A stretch of DNA of 64,000 nt from Symsagittifera roscoffensis (lineage: Eukaryota > Xenacoelomorpha > Acoela > Convolutidae). Shown here piece by piece: positions 1-25,448 of this stretch. How positions within the stretch are numbered: position 1 is the stretch's first letter; every line of letters starts with the position of its first letter. The notes beneath the pieces are model-generated. The model was not told the DNA's origin and searched no databases. It saw nothing but the letters and a program-made list of their open reading frames with translations. The stretch is from the NCBI RefSeq assembly GCF_963678635.1, contig NC_087065.1, positions 8,331,209 to 8,395,208 of the forward strand. Reading direction: 5' to 3'. A program made the translations under genes and the position numbers.

Positions 1-90
1 TTTTTGGATGTTTTTCTGGGTTATGAAATGCATTTTGCCTGGTCCTCAATGAGGAAAGAGTGAACCAATGGCGGAGTGAGAACTGTTTAG

Positions 91-14724
<14,634 letters not shown>

Positions 14725-16257
14725 ACCAAAACAATTACATCATTATCACAATCGAATTACGTCATCCAGTTATATGACGTCATCGATCAATCACATGACG
14801 TTGTTGGACTTGGAACAAATATTGATGAAGTAATCATGCAATGATATGACGTAATCACTCTCTAGAGCCCGAAAGCAGTTGTTCATAACGAGTGTTAAAT
14901 CAAGCGTAATCGAAGTCGGATGAAACGTATTTCTTCTTGTCTTGACTCTACATACGCATTTGAAGTTCATCGAAAGCAATTTTAAAACTTATACGAGTCT
15001 CTTTTATTAGAATTTGGGTTGCCTTTTTTTCAACAACGCTTGTCGACTGTCGACAATGTTGCTGTTAATTATGATCATTTTTGGCGCAAAAACTTCGTAT
15101 TTGGTAAATATGGTTTTCAGAACTGGTGTGAAGACATGAAATAGATGTAGATAGACTTCTTGCTTGCAAATTGTTATTGCGTGATGGTGCTGCTGTTTTA
15201 GTTGGACGACAATTAGAAAATGTTACCGATTTTGAAGATTGATTTGATTTTGATACAGACAACGTCATTATCTTGGACACCGTTTAGCGATTTTTTCAAT
15301 TTTTGAAAATTAACCTGAAAATGTCAGCATCATAATTCTATTTTTGCTATCTTTTTTGCAAATATGTGTTTTGTCTTCCATTTAATGACCAATTTCCATC
15401 GTTTAAATAAACGTTGTCACCGGGAGTGTCTTCATATTTTAGTTAACTATGTAAAATAAGTTTGATAAATAAAGCTATAATAGTTTGTCGGTTGAAGAAA
15501 ATAATTTAACTTTGAATAATTTTTTTCTTAAGTTCTCTGAGATCCTTAAAGTTTCGAGTGATCTTTGTCAATTGCTGATTAATACGAGAATTTTGCTGTT
15601 TATTAGGAATTTTGGGTGTTTTCTGCTATATGGTCCAAAATTATTAAATTATTGCATGAGCTGTTTTTTATTGAAAATCCAGATTTCACCTCGGTGGAAT
15701 TATTCGCAACCAATGGACTCGGGCATTATGATCCACTTTCGAAAGTGGAGATTTTTTCAAAAAACAAGTCGGTGTTTTTTCTGTTTTCTTGTGGCAAGTG
15801 ATTTTCCTAACTGTCTGTTGGCCTTTTTTGTGCATTTTGGCTTGCTGAAAGCAATAAAATGATGGAATGACTCAATATATAGATATACAATTTCTAATGA
15901 AATTTGAATGAATTTTCAGTGGCTAAATTTTCGTGATATTTTCACGAAAAAAAAACCAAGAGTTAATGAATACAGTTATGTTTCAATTAATTAGGTCGTG
16001 TTTTTTTTTGGTTTTGTTCCTAGGATGTTTTTTGGATGTTGTAGTGGTCAGCAGTTTGGTTAACTCAATTCAAATTTTTTTGACAAATGGGAGGCTTGCT
16101 ACGCTGAGATTAACTAACTACAAAACGTAAAAATGGAGGGAAATGGAACTCAACTGTCAGATTCACAGGTGGATTACAATTTCTAGACTTCTCAAGCGCA
16201 TGTTAATCAGGCTGTTAACATATTCAGCAGCATTTCAAGTTTTATCAGAGATTTTGG
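14725..16257. other. 3' flank of dynein gene, no further gene seen
   Basis: Follows the dynein stop codon. Contains 3' UTR candidates: AATAAA occurs near 15406 and again near 15470. Around 14750-14860 the motif TGACGTCAT/TGACGTAATC recurs several times (CRE-like half sites), which may be chance. No coding region recognised. Confidence 0.5.
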
Positions 16258-16402
16258 TGCTGAAGCGAATTTCACGCATTTTGATAAATCATGAAATGAG
16301 TCAAAATTGATTCTGCAAGTATCTGTGATTTGTAGCATATGAATGTGAAGTCTGAATTAAACGATCTTGAAACTTGTTGATAAGAAAGAATAACATAACA
16401 CT
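16258..16402 (+). repeat. LTR-like direct repeat, left copy
   Basis: TGCTGAAGCGAATTTC, GATAAATCATGAAAT, TCTGAATTAAAC and CTTGAAACTTGTTGATAAGA recur in the same order at 17055-17208, on the other side of a BEL/Pao pol fragment. Probably LTR remnants. Confidence 0.6.
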
Positions 16403-16409
16403 ACATGCT

Positions 16410-17054
16410 TTGGCGCTCCTGGGTGGGATTGAATGGAAATTTAACCCACGATATGGACCTCGTTTTGTTGGGGCCTGGGAGCAATTAGTCCAGGTCGCCA
16501 AACGCACGATCTTAGTTATTCTTGGCTCTAAAAAACGTACCCTAGTTTTTTTTCAATACCATTCTCACGGAAACAGATTCGATGTTAAACTCCAGATCTC
16601 TGACAAACGTTGCCGATATCGCAGACAATGAAGAACCACTGACCCCGAATCATTCTAAAATCCAACATACTTTCAGCAACCTACCACCAGCAACTTTTGA
16701 CGATCAACTTACTACTCCGCCTTGAAAATTGGTCTCAACAACAACAATTATTTAACCAGATCTGGCGAAGACTATAAAAGGAACATTTACCGAATCTGTT
16801 GAAGCGAAAAAGTTCGCAGACCAACCGCTAAAAAGACGGATTTAATCTGGATCTTGAAATATCTGACGCCGCGTGGAATATGGCGTTTGGGACGCGCCAC
16901 AGCAGAACATCCTGAACGAGATGAGACTACTCGAATCGTTAACGTAAGAACGGCGTAGCGAACTTTTGACCGCCGGGCTAGTGCACTCGCACGCGTTTTT
17001 TCGTTCGATTCAAAAAAGTTCCTTGACTTGAGCCCAACTCGGGGACCGGGAGCA
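16410..17054 (+). pseudogene. BEL/Pao retrotransposon pol fragment (integrase C-terminal part)
   Basis: Translated pieces in two or more frames match BEL/Pao integrase. GIEWKFNPRYGPRFVGAWEQ lies around 16420-16480 (family: W-x-F-N-P...G-x-W-E-x-L-V). SRSLTNVADIADNEEPLTPN follows near 16590, then DLIWILKYLTPRGIWRLGRA near 16840, the typical C-terminal TPRGxWxLGR block. Frame changes and in-frame stops show it is dead. Upstream gag, RT and the DDE core are missing. Confidence 0.8.
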
Positions 17055-17208
17055 TGTTGCTGGAGCAACTTTCCCGCACTTTGATAAATCATGAAATAAA
17101 CCAAATTTGATTCTGAAATTCAGTGTAATTTGTAACATACCAACGTCTGAATTGAACACTCTTGAAGTCTGAATTGAACTCTCTTGAAACTTGTTGATAA
17201 GAAAGATT
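17055..17208 (+). repeat. LTR-like direct repeat, right copy
   Basis: Starts TGTTGCTGGAGCAAC and carries the same ordered blocks as 16258-16402. It directly follows the end of the pol fragment, as expected of a 3' LTR. Confidence 0.6.
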
Positions 17209-17211
17209 ATC

Positions 17212-18084
17212 ACTTCAGAATCGATCCACTGATTTTATTTTTTCGAGGCTGGACTTTAAAATTTTCACTGCAATTTTATCAGATGAATGGATGATAAATT
17301 ACGATCTACCATGAAAGAAACGCAAGTAGTGGGAAAAACCTACTGTACTCAATCAAGAAATTGGAAAAATTGAATTTTCTATTTTTAGAAGTTAAATATC
17401 TATTTTTGATTCAAAATTTGAAAAATGTTAAGAAATAAAATGTTTTTTTTTTTAAAGTGAGTTGTCGCTTGTCGAACTATCAGATTTGCTGTGCTGTAGT
17501 AGGCAGATTTGCTGTGCTGTAATTTGTTCAGTGAAATTTTTATTTGAAGAGAAAAAGTTTTTTTTTCAAATTATTTTGATATTATCACGTGTTTCAGAAG
17601 CACAATATGTATTTGTGATTTTGGCAAAAAAGTGTGGCTTCTTTTGTAGCCACCCAAATGAAACTAAACATCAAAACAGCTTTTGAAGTCACTTGCTATC
17701 TAATTGCCGTTCTTGTCTTTTTCTATCGAAAATTGATCATTGAGCGTTAAATCCGTTTGTTTGGAGGAGAAAATGAGGAGAAGTTTTGTAATCGGGTGTG
17801 TTTTAGTTGTTTCTTTTTTGGTTTACTTACAAAGTCAGGTACCTCAAATAATGGAATGGTTCGAGTGATATATAATATTAAACCCTTTTAGTCATAATTC
17901 GAAAGAAGTTGTCCCGATATCGAGAAAAATAGATGTTATGAAAATGACTAACGTTCGTTATTACACTTGCGAGAGCACGTTTTTTGTTTATGGGATTTTC
18001 GCTTTTTCAATCAAATATTTTTTCTCACACAGCTGTAAGAAATTGTGAATTTACTTTTTTAAAGAACCTTAGCAACTTCGAGAT
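17212..18084. other. Intergenic, no gene seen
   Basis: AT-rich sequence between the BEL/Pao relic and the tRNA-like relic; only the partial family B repeat (17765-18060) is recognised. Confidence 0.5.
17765..18060. repeat. Dispersed repeat family B, partial copy
   Basis: Contains TCGGGTGTGTTTTAGTT, AAAGTCAGGTACCTC, CCCTTTTAGTCATAATTCGA and ATATCGAGAAAAA, corresponding to the first third of the family B copies at 12000 and 23548. Confidence 0.6.
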
Positions 18085-18088
18085 TTTT

Positions 18089-18159
18089 TCCTGACTCGGC
18101 CTAGATGTAATGCAGATACCTTTTTACCCTAAAGTCTGGGTTCAAGTCCCGGTCGGACC
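18089..18159 (+). pseudogene. tRNA-like relic
   Basis: A-box-like CGGCCTAGATGTAATGCAGA is followed by a good T arm CTGGG-TTCAAGT-CCCGG. The acceptor pairs poorly and no clean anticodon stem is seen, so it is a tRNA pseudogene or SINE head rather than an active tRNA. Confidence 0.4.
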
Positions 18160-18539
18160 TTGTTTCATTTTGGAGTATTTATTAAGTGGAAAAAATCCTG
18201 GAAAAATTGAATGCCGAACTTATGTTATTCTGTTTACGTTTTGTTGTCTAAGTTGTCACTTCAAAAGCTTTTTTCGGCTTGAATAGTTTCGGCCGAATTT
18301 TCATCTGCTCAATTATTCTAGTATTTGTCACTTCAAAACAAATTCGATTGAGATTTTGTTTTCAAAAATTTCAGGTATTTTATGTTGCAAAGTTTCAAAG
18401 TTTTCAAAACTTAATTGCTTAAAGTTTTTTACGACGTTAACTTTTATGGTTTTTCTCAGATGGAGGTGCCTACCCATTGATTTGCTAGGGTACTGCTGGG
18501 TAATACTAGAAACATATTTAAAGCTGGCAGTTTTTCGAC

Positions 18540-19005
18540 TGTTTTAAAACTATTATTGTTTAAATTTGTTATTTTCGTCTCATTCTCTACTCGCTAGCTT
18601 GCAATGCTGTTCTAACCCTGTATCGCCGTGTATGATTATTGGTCTTACTTTAAAAAATTTTGGTGATACAAGATATGGATGCTTTTTGCAGTGCTCCTTT
18701 GGCGAAAAACAATCCAAAAACGCGTGAAAAAAGATAGCGCAAGAGATTAGAAAATTTATGAAACTTGTTTTGGATTTAAAAGTTTTTTTTTGATTTATTA
18801 ATTTTTTTCCGAAATTGTGGACTACAGTCGATTATGCCTGATTTACTAACTTAAGAAGCATTTGCTTAGTTTTCTCATCACACTACGCACCTGAACGACT
18901 TTTCATGAAAACGGAATATTTTTTGTAATTTTTTTATGAATGTCATCATGATATGGCTTTATGTGCTACTTCCACAGCAACCCACAATCCTTGTTGTTAA
19001 TTTGA
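18540..19005. repeat. Dispersed segment C, copy 1
   Basis: Aligns in order with 20930-21395: GTTATTTTCGTCTC, GCTAGCTTGCAATGCTG, CCCTGTATCGCC, CGATTA..., TACGCAC and GTGCTACTTCCACAGCAAC. The end block is shared with family B. Non-coding. Confidence 0.55.
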
Positions 19006-19404
19006 ATATAGCACTTTTTTCCGGTCCAACAAAAATTGCAGAAAACAATGACGCAGGGTTTGCCGTGATTTTATTTTATCAAATAAAGAAGAAGGCTTAG
19101 GATGATCCTAAACTTAAAGCGAAACGAATCAAATCGAAAAATAAGTTACTTTGCCACGCTGTATACTATTTGCACAAGAACATTCCTATTTTTGCAATGT
19201 TTTATTGACTAGATTCATTTTTTGGGCATATGGCTTGGTTTTTTAAGTTTTTCTTTTAATAATCTATTCTATATTTAAATGCCTGTGCCCATCTCCCATG
19301 TTTAAGCTGTACCATGTTTCATGTTCAAGCTTTCAGAAACGAACGAAGTTGTACACGTTTAAGCTGCCACTTGTTTTGCAGTGCTCTAAAAATTTTTCAC
19401 CACA

Positions 19405-19930
19405 TGACTGGGCAGAGCAGCGCAAGGCAGGGCGAGGAGCGGAAAGGCAGGGCAGCGAAAGGCATGACAGGACGAGGAGAATATGGCAGGTCGAGAAGGG
19501 GCAGGGTGGGGCAGCGCGGAATGATGAGGTGCTAGGCAGGTGGGCGAGGAGGGGCAAGGCGTGGGTAGGCCAGCGCTTGGCAGGGCAGGGAGAAAAGGGG
19601 CGAGAAAGGGCGAATCAGGGTAGGGAGTGCAAGGCAGGGCCAGCGTTGAAGTGCATGGCTGCACGAGAAATCGCAAGGCCTGGGTTAAATTCAACGCACG
19701 TAAGAGAGCAGAGGGGCAAGGCATGGAAGCTTAAGGCAAGGCGGGGTAGCGCTAGGTCCGTTGGGGCAGGGCGAGAGGCAGCAGGGTTTTGTAAGGGGGT
19801 GCAAGGCAGGGTAGAGAAGCGCAGGACGGCGCAGTGTAAGGCAACGCAAGGCAAGTTAGCCAAAGATAAGACAGCGCAAGGTTAGGCAGAGCAAAGAGGG
19901 CAGAGCAGGCTGGTTCAGGACAGGTTCGTG
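19405..19930. repeat. G-rich degenerate minisatellite
   Basis: About 520 bp of variants of GGCAGGGC/GCAAGGCAGGGC/GCGAGAA, almost free of T on the plus strand and dense in GGG runs. Reading frames in it (for example 19298-19885) are low-complexity by-products. Sharply different in base composition from its AT-rich surroundings. Confidence 0.85.
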
Positions 19931-19934
19931 TCCT

Positions 19935-20300
19935 TCCAGCCATTTATTCATGCATCCAGATAACCATCTAATCAGTCATCCATTCATCCAGCAATCTACC
20001 AATCAATCGATCAAGCCATCTATCCATCAAACACTTTTTCCATCTAGCGATCCAGCTAACTATTTATCCATCCAACCATCTAAAGAAGCATCCAATCACT
20101 CCTTCTATTCATTCATCGAGCCATCCATCTATCTAGCCATCCATCGTCCATCAATCCAGATAGCCTTTTTCAAGTCATCTATCCATCCCTCCGGCAATCT
20201 ATACTTCCAGCCAGACATGCAGTCAATCAGCCATATATCCACCCAGCCACCCATACATTATGCCATCTAGCCATCTGTCCAACCAGCAAGCCATCTAGCC
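19935..20300. repeat. CATC-type degenerate microsatellite/minisatellite
   Basis: Variants of CATCCATCTATCCAGC repeated for about 365 bp, starting directly after the G-rich block. Confidence 0.85.
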
Positions 20301-20629
20301 TTAAAATCGCGCCGCCCTACTTCCAAACTTGCCTTAAATTTTTTGCAATGCTCTTATCGGTGATGATTTTTTGCGATTTATTAAAAAACTTTTTCTGACC
20401 TTCGTTACAAGCGTTAAAAGTTGTTGATGCGGATTAAAGAAGTATATTTTTAGCAAAAATTCATTACAAGAAATAACATTCGTTTTTTGTACGAAATTCC
20501 CAAATAGCGTAAATTCTAAGTTGGATAAAAAAATTCTCAAATGGCTTAATTTTCAATTTTTCAAGCCTGGCATCTACTATTATTTCTACTTTTTACCAGG
20601 AGTAAAAACACAAGTTCTCAATAAATTTC

Positions 20630-20929
20630 TTACAAATAAATATTGAGTGATAATTTGGCTGGAAAATTCTTAAGCAACGCTGGAAAAATTAGTTGGAAAT
20701 CATCTAAAATTTCTCTGTTAATAGTTATAATAGTGTTTCACCGGAACCATCTGCTAGTTGTTTCTTTTTTGTCGGAAGTGGAAACCCGAATTGAGAATTA
20801 ATTGCTCTCAAGGAAATTATGAGTGTCAATTTTGTTGGAAAAATTGATCTGCAATGCTGGAGAAGTTAGTTGAAAATCAACTAATACTGATTTTGTAGTT
20901 TTAATACTAGTATTTCTCGGATACATTTA
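20630..20929. repeat. Diverged tandem repeat of about 160-175 bp
   Basis: Blocks such as GAAAAATTGATCTGCAATGC, TGGAGAAGTTAGTTG and TAGTTTTAATACTAGT recur twice here (about 20690 and 20850) and again at about 22835-23115. Confidence 0.5.
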
Positions 20930-21395
20930 CTAGGTTTTACCATTTTTTAAATTTTGTTATTTCCGTCTCTCTTACTATTTGCTTGCTTGCAATGCTGCGC
21001 TTGCCCTGTACCGCCAGTGATACGAAGCTCCCATTCGCCTGTGTGTGAGAAATTTAGTCCTTTAGTCTCAGTAAGCTTGGTTTGACCAGTAGTTTTTGAT
21101 TAATCTTTCAGTGCTTCCTGGCAAAAAAAAGATGTCTAAAATTGGAAAAGAAAGTTTTTATAATGTTTTTTGAATTTCCTTAATTGTGTTGTTAATTTTA
21201 AGTTGTAAATTGTTGTCGATTAAGCTTAATTCATTACTGATAGACGCGTTTGTTTGATCCTCTTATCTCTACGCACAAAAAAGCCACCATGAAACTGAAT
21301 TGAAGAAGAAAAAGAAATAACTCTTTTCTGTGAACTTTGTAGTAAAATTTTGTGCTACTTGCACAGCAACCGGCTATCCTTGTTATTATTTCGAA
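20930..21395. repeat. Dispersed segment C, copy 2
   Basis: Counterpart of 18540-19005, ending GTGCTACTTGCACAGCAACC. Confidence 0.55.
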
Positions 21396-21754
21396 TATCG
21401 TAATTTTTATCTATGGCGCAGGGTTTGTCTCCCGCAATTCAAGGAAAATCACGTGAGATGATCATAAAAATTCCTAGAAATGGTTCAATTTTAAAAATAT
21501 ATATTAACGTTACCATGATAAGAACTGTTTCATTGTTTGAAATATTGCTTAGATAAAATTCATAATTTGGTTCTACGACTTGGATTTTTCAAATTTTTCT
21601 GATAATACTATCGTGGTTTGTCATTCGTGGTGCTTCATGTTAAACGAATAGCTGCAACAGCATTAGTTCAATTTTGAACAAGTTTTGAATGATCAGTGTG
21701 TAATTTTCGAACGCGCAAGTTATTTAAATAACAAAAATAAACAGTGTTCAGTTG

Positions 21755-21910
21755 TTAACACAAGCAAAGCTTGTGTCATACCATGAACTCTCTTTTTTCA
21801 ACCTAAGTCGCAAATGTTTTTGCGACGCAAATATCGTTGCGACAAAATGTCTTATTGAAAGTGTTCATTTTGATCAATAACCAGCTATTAAGTACAGCCA
21901 ATGCTAAGGA
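21755..21910. repeat. Hairpin-headed dispersed repeat, copy 2
   Basis: ACACAAGC-AAA-GCTTGTGT hairpin, CCTAAGTCGCAAAT and AACCAGCTATTAAGTACAGC match the copy at 4588-4735 in order and spacing. Confidence 0.65.
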
Positions 21911-22834
21911 TGTATACACAGACTAGCACTTTAGCCGCAAAGTATCCTTGATATGTAGCGTAGAGTAGAGGTAGGGAAGGGGACCCGCAACAAATTAAGA
22001 GGGTTTGAAACTAGGAAGGGTCGGATGTTTTTAAGTAGCGTTATTGGTCATATTTTTTTTGTGTATGCGAAGTGCAACACAGTGCTATAATACTTAAATA
22101 CGACTGACCCAAAGTTATACTTTATACCTACTGCAAACCTTATTTTTGTTCGATAAGATAAATTAACATACAGTCAATAATTTACTCAATGTTTTGAAGA
22201 AAATTCTCAGTGACACTAAAAGCGGTTACAGTAGACGTCATGGTTTTAACTTAGAATTTCTTTGTCAAAAATTTAGGCGTCTGAGTTTTCAGCGAAATAA
22301 ATCTTGCCTTTTTTCCAAATTTGCATTAAATATATTTCAGTGCTCTTATCAGTTAATTTTTTTTTTGCCATTTAAATATTTTTTCTAAGATGTGCAATTG
22401 TTAAAATAAGTTTATGTGGATTAAGAAAGTCTTTTAGCAGTTAGCAGAAACTATTGCAAGATAATAACGTTTGCTTTGTTTAGTTTGATTTTTCTGCGTT
22501 TTTGTTCAATTGAAATTGAGCACAATATAGGCTTCAGTGATCAAATACTGGTTCAGTATATTTGTTCAGGTCATTGTCCAGAAAAAGTGTAACACAGTAG
22601 AACACGCCGCGTAATAGTAAAATAAAATTTAATAGTCTTTAGTTCCTTCTTAGAAAAAAAAACAAAATTGAACGCAAATTCAGTTTTTTATTTCCGTTTT
22701 TTAGAACTGCCTGTTTTCAAGGGTAAATTCCCAAATGGAATAAATCCCAAATTCGACAAAAATGAAAACTTTCACAAATGTCATTATGTTTAAGTTTTTA
22801 CCCTTTCCATGAACTGTTATTTCCTCTTTTTACA

Positions 22835-23115
22835 AGGAGTGAAAAACACTAATTCGGAAATAATTTCTTACAAACAAATAATGAAAAAGTTCAAATTTTT
22901 CTGGAAAAATTGATCTGCAATGCTGGAGAAGCTGGTTAAGGATTAACTTATATTTCTCCTTTGATAGTTCTAATAGTTCTTATCTACTAATATTTTTACT
23001 TTTCATCAGGAGCGACAACTTGAAAAAATGATCGCAGTGCTGGAGAAATTGCTACGCTATTTGCAATGCTGGAAACATTACTTAGTAACAGCAAACTCAT
23101 GCTTTTGATATGAGT
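22835..23115. repeat. Further copies of the 160-175 bp repeat
   Basis: GAAAAATTGATCTGCAATGC and TGGAGAAGCTGG recur at about 22905, and a shorter version (GCAGTGCTGGAGAAATTG) at about 23033. Confidence 0.45.
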
Positions 23116-23547
23116 TCTGACAACTTTTTTCAAGATAAAATCTCAATCAATTTACATTAACAATTTTACTAGTTTTCATACCTTATTCACAAAATAGTTC
23201 TCTTCAAAAAAAAAGTATGAATGCAACTGTTGCATAGAAATTATGCCATTTGAGAATTATACCAATTGAGATGTTATCGGTTCTAGGACTATTTTGCACA
23301 AAGTTAACTTCGAATTGAAGTAAATTGTTTGCATCCACGGAGAACAAACAATCTCAGCTACCCTCAGTGAAAATATCGTTTCCTTGATTTCAAAGAAGTA
23401 ATGTTTATTTTTGGGTCTGAAAAGACCAATGTTGCCAATGAGGTAAAATTTTCTCAATTAGTTAAAATTCTTAAACACAGTCAAGTGTAGGAACGTTGTC
23501 ACATTGAACAGTTCAGTTCTATGGCTGAGAATGTTTCACACTGTGAA

Positions 23548-24092
23548 CCTTTTTGTTCCGACGAATTGAAAAATTAGGAACTTTGTCTTCGGGGGCGAGT
23601 TAGTTTTACTTTTGTTTTCTGCGCAAAGTCAAGTACTAAAAATTTTCATTGGAATGGGTGAGTAGTATTCCAAATTGAAGCCCTTTCAGTCTTGATTCAA
23701 ACGACATTAAAACGTTTTCAAAAAGTTGTCTCAGTATCGAGAAACACTGTTTTAAAATTTTTGATTTCAATTCAATTTTGAGCAAACAAATCGGGCAAGC
23801 AGGCTTACAGCGGCTTATTTATGCTTAAATTAAGCCCTGAAAAGTTAGTTTGAAGCAAGTAAAGTTGGTTTTTTGCGCCATTTTGAGAACCAAAAATATC
23901 AAAAAAAGATATTTAATTTTTTTTATCGATTTTTGTTTATTTAGTAATTTTTACAAATTTTGGAAAAAAATTGTCCAAATTGCCTATATTACTATGACTA
24001 ATAGTGTTTTTGATATATTTTTAAAAAAAGTTTATGGTCTAAACATTCTGTGCTACTTGCACAGTAACTGGCTATCTTTGTTTTTATTTCGC
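23548..24092. repeat. Dispersed repeat family B, copy 2
   Basis: Same block order as 12000-12660, ending CTACTTGCACAGTAACTGGC. Non-coding. Confidence 0.7.
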
Positions 24093-25448
24093 TTTGAATA
24101 AAAATCACGCCGATAGGGAAACCTAATCCAGATGGTGAAAACTGGCAATTTCAGACCGGGAATCCCATACTAAGTACCTGAAAACATTGATCCTTTCACA
24201 CAGGATAGCTGAGTTTATTTACTTTTGTCGATGTAAAATGTTGTTCGAATTCTTCAGTGAAGTTTGTCTTAAATCGTCCTACAAACTGTCCTTCAAGCGA
24301 TCATAAAAATGAGCTTGCTTTTAATTTTGTCCACTCGTTTCATCGTAGTTTTTGAAGTTTTCAATCTGCTGTGAGTGACTTGCACTTTCGGTGTTTGGCT
24401 TAAACTCTTATCTGGTGACTTATAATAATATACCACACGCGTTCAAAATAAAAGTTCTTTTTAGAAAATAAGCTACATTGTATATAATCTCTAGCAAACA
24501 GTTCATAATTTATCTCGCAACTAATGCTTCGATTTCCTGCTGGCCCAGTTCGAAGATGCAACTTGAAACTGTGCACTTGATAATATATAGAGTTCTTGTT
24601 AAATATCATTAGAAAAAAAGACTTTTTCAACAGTCATCGAAAACAGCAACAAGATTTTAATCAAATTACGGTCTGCGTCAATGGCGTCAATCTTCATCAA
24701 TCGAGTTCTGTTTGCAGATACTTTATGCTAATGAAATTGACACAGTCATTTACTGTGTTTCCGCATTGCGCTACCAGTTCTCCTTTTTTCATCAGCGCCT
24801 TCCTTTCCACAACGTCAACTGAATTACCCCAAAGTACCCAAAAATAAGGGGTTAGATTTTGCATTTCTTTTCTGGACACTCTTTGGTATTACTTTTGTCT
24901 TACAAATTAGAATGAACGTCAGAATGAAGGTTTAAAATTGGATGTTAAAGGCTTGCACCTGATACGGGTATAAAATGTTGCTGGTGATTAGTTAAAATTG
25001 ATTCTGAGCCACTCGTAAATGCTGAAGTTCAATCTTGAAGTTCAATCTAGTCCAGTTCTTAGTCAGTTTAGCCATCACACCAAGTTGCTCGTTTATTTTG
25101 GCTTCTTAATTTGATAGTCCAATTGAAGTTTTTTAAATTACTTGCCAAGAATTGGTGTTTTTTTCTGAAGAAGATCAGTTCAATTTTTTTTCCACAAATT
25201 GTAGAAAATTGTAATTTGAGGCTTGTAAGAAGTGTAAGATTTAATTTTGGATCCAGGTATGAAATATAGCATATTCGTTATTGAAGCTCTTAGCCACTTT
25301 AATTTTACTCCTTACTTGTTTTTGACTTCTATTTGTTAATTGAAAATAATTGTTAATTGGAGCTCATTGGAGGTTTCGGTGTACAGAAATCGTTTTGTAT
25401 AGCGTTATTGTGATAATCAAGTTATTAGTTATAAACCTCTGGTTATTA

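Larger units (their letters stand above)
21396..25448. other. Intergenic, repeats only
   Basis: AT-rich DNA upstream of the MPV17L2-like gene with the repeats listed separately. Short open frames are not supported by any recognisable protein. The MPV17L2 promoter should lie at its right end, but no clear element is seen. Confidence 0.5.

Noticed and set aside
19298-19885. 195-codon open frame on the plus strand and several on the minus strand
   Set aside because: They lie in the G-rich minisatellite and consist of low-complexity repeats; open by base composition only.
25350-25448. Longer N-terminus for the MPV17L2-like protein
   Set aside because: The in-frame upstream stretch has no ATG; the ATG at 25449 fits the family length.
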